From positions 1 to 16,078 of the forward strand of contig JALNWL010000036.1 of the NCBI GenBank assembly GCA_023230905.1: DNA of 16,078 nucleotides. Direction: 5' to 3'. Shown here in pieces: positions 15,085-16,078 of this stretch (its first letter is position 1; every line of letters begins with the position of its first letter). The translations under genes and the position numbers were made by a program. The notes beneath the pieces were generated by a model. It was not told the DNA's origin. It was given only the letters and a program-made list of their open reading frames with translations, and did no database searches. The DNA is from Syntrophales bacterium (GTDB lineage Bacteria; Desulfobacterota; Syntrophia; Syntrophales; UBA2251).

Positions 15085-15864
15085 ATGAGTTTCGGAATCG
15101 GGATACTGGCCGGCGCACTCGGCGCGCTGGTCGGCCTGGGAGGCGGCGTGGTGATGATCCCCCTGCTGACCGGCTGGCTCGGATTCTCCCAGCACCAGGC
15201 GCAGGGAACCAGCCTGCTCGCCCTCATGTTTACCGGGCTGGCCGGGGCCGTCGCCTATGGCGCCAACCGGTCCGTCGACTGGCCGGCCGCCGCCCTGCTC
15301 GTCCTGCCCGCCATGCTGATGGCCTGGGTCGGCGCGCGGTCCTGCAACCGCCTGCCGGAACGGAACCTCCGGCGTCTTTTCAGCGCGTTCCTCATCGCGA
15401 TTTCCGCCCTGATGCTCCTCAAGCCCTTCCTGCATCCCGCCGCATCCGGCGCGGCCTCCGTCGGCTTCGAGGCCGGTGTCCTGGTGGTGACGGGATTGGT
15501 CACGGGATTTCTGTCCGGACTTTTCGGCATCGGCGGCGGGGCCATCGTGATCGCGGCGATGGTGCTTGTGCTCGGCTACGGACAGCACCCGGCACAGGGG
15601 AGCGCGCTCGTCGCCATGGTTCCGGTCGCCGCCGTCGGAGCGTGGTGCTACCGGGACTTCGGGCGCGCCGATGCCGGCGTTCTCAAGGGCCTTGTCCCGG
15701 GCATCCTCCTGGGGGCCGCGGGCGGCGCCCAACTGGCCCATCTGTTCCCCGACGCCGCACTGCGGATCATCTTCGCCGTCGTCCTCGCCGGTACGGGTCT
15801 CCAGGGTCTGCGGGCGAAAGTGGGAGAAGCATCGTGTCGGGCTTCGGGGGGGAGGGCGGGATGA
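15085..15864 (+). CDS. TauE/SafE family sulfite/anion exporter
   Basis: This 259-aa integral membrane protein is of the TauE/SafE family, whose members move sulfite, sulfoacetate, taurine-derived or other small organosulfur anions across the inner membrane. The internal duplication of the family is clear. The first half has GALVGLGGGVVMIPLL then QHQAQGTSLLAL (about 12-47); the second has GLFGIGGGAIVIAAM then QHPAQGSALVAM (about 145-178). About eight hydrophobic segments fit the family length of 240-260. The start at 15085 follows GGAGG at about 10 bases. A nearer ATG at 15075 is out of frame. The stop overlaps the next gene's ATG (ATGA). Substrate and direction cannot be read from the sequence. 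Confidence 0.9.
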   Translation: MSFGIGILAGALGALVGLGGGVVMIPLLTGWLGFSQHQAQGTSLLALMFTGLAGAVAYGANRSVDWPAAALLVLPAMLMAWVGARSCNRLPERNLRRLFSAFLIAISALMLLKPFLHPAASGAASVGFEAGVLVVTGLVTGFLSGLFGIGGGAIVIAAMVLVLGYGQHPAQGSALVAMVPVAAVGAWCYRDFGRADAGVLKGLVPGILLGAAGGAQLAHLFPDAALRIIFAVVLAGTGLQGLRAKVGEASCRASGGRAG

Positions 15865-16078
15865 AAATGAGTGCAAAAGCCTTCGATCGGGCCGTCGCGC
15901 GCGCGGTGGACCGCATTCCGGCGGAGATCCGGGATCTGATGGAGAACGTCGTCGTCGCCGTCCGGAAGCAGCCGACGCAGGAAATGCTCGATGCGGTCGG
16001 GATGACCGCGGACGACCCGCCCCTCGGCCTCTACTGGGGAGAATCCCTGCTCGAGCGTTCCAGCTTTTCGCCCGTCCA
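15861..16078 (+). CDS. Zincin-like metallopeptidase family protein, N-terminus only
   Basis: The first 72 codons are present and the gene runs off the right edge. The peptide starts MKMSAKAFDRAVARAVDRIP, continues through LMENVVVAV and reaches PPLGLYWGESLLERS. This order matches the opening of the PF06262 zincin_1 / COG3824 family (formerly DUF1025): an acidic or basic first helix, an ENV-x-V strand and the LGLY-x-G turn. The family's HExxH zinc motif would fall beyond the window, so activity cannot be judged. The ATG overlaps the TauE stop as ATGA and has GGGAGGGCGGG upstream. Methionine 3 is an alternative start. Translational coupling to the exporter is likely, but no functional link is known to me. 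Confidence 0.78.
   Translation, partial: MKMSAKAFDRAVARAVDRIPAEIRDLMENVVVAVRKQPTQEMLDAVGMTADDPPLGLYWGESLLERSSFSPV

Noticed and set aside
1..16078. CRISPR arrays, tRNA or rRNA genes, insertion sequences, attachment sites
   Set aside because: No regularly spaced repeats, cloverleaf sequences, transposase or integrase motifs, or terminal inverted repeats were seen on either strand.

Overview
The window looks like chromosome of a high-GC Gram-negative bacterium, most likely an anaerobic member of the former Deltaproteobacteria (Desulfobacterota, Syntrophales-like). This placement is inference from gene content: a TIGR03084-type protein beside a phytoene-desaturase-like flavoprotein, a beta-CASP metallo-beta-lactamase protein, a single-domain ArsA/Get3-type ATPase and a short CstA. 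There is no rRNA or tRNA to confirm it. Coding density is high and I see no insertion sequence, phage gene, CRISPR array or tRNA.

Layout. (1) 1-1571, minus strand: the first 34 codons of a DinB-like TIGR03084 protein, preceded by a FAD-dependent oxidoreductase. (2) 1572-1951: a 380-base divergent spacer with three GCAAAAT repeats and a terminator-like hairpin pointing leftward. (3) 1952-7806, plus strand: a five-gene run. It holds a beta-CASP MBL protein, then a MacA-like membrane fusion protein, an ABC ATPase and two different FtsX/MacB-type permeases, tightly overlapping. The last four form a tripartite efflux or lipoprotein-handling ABC system with a split permease pair. (4) 7887-12863, minus strand: a compact six-gene run. 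In transcription order it holds a 94-aa orphan protein, an ArsA/Get3-like ATPase, a membrane-anchored protein of unknown function, a ketopantoate-reductase-family enzyme, a D-2-hydroxyacid dehydrogenase (glyoxylate/hydroxypyruvate reductase type) and a class V aminotransferase (serine/alanine-glyoxylate type). (5) 12871-14663, minus strand: cstA with a strong terminator. Upstream lies a structured leader of about 220 bases and a good sigma70-type promoter. (6) 15085-16078, plus strand: a TauE/SafE permease overlapping the start of a zincin-like metallopeptidase that runs off the window.

How the genes work together. The aminotransferase and the hydroxyacid dehydrogenase form a plausible serine/glyoxylate module: serine or alanine plus glyoxylate gives hydroxypyruvate or pyruvate plus glycine, and hydroxypyruvate is then reduced to D-glycerate. 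The most intriguing part is upstream of them. A small orphan protein, a Get3-like ATPase and a single-pass membrane protein are joined by 4-base overlaps and a 2-base gap. They could be an uncharacterised ATPase-plus-membrane-receptor system. The membrane protein faintly resembles eukaryotic CCDC47 in its order of elements; this is a hypothesis from memory and needs a profile or structure search.
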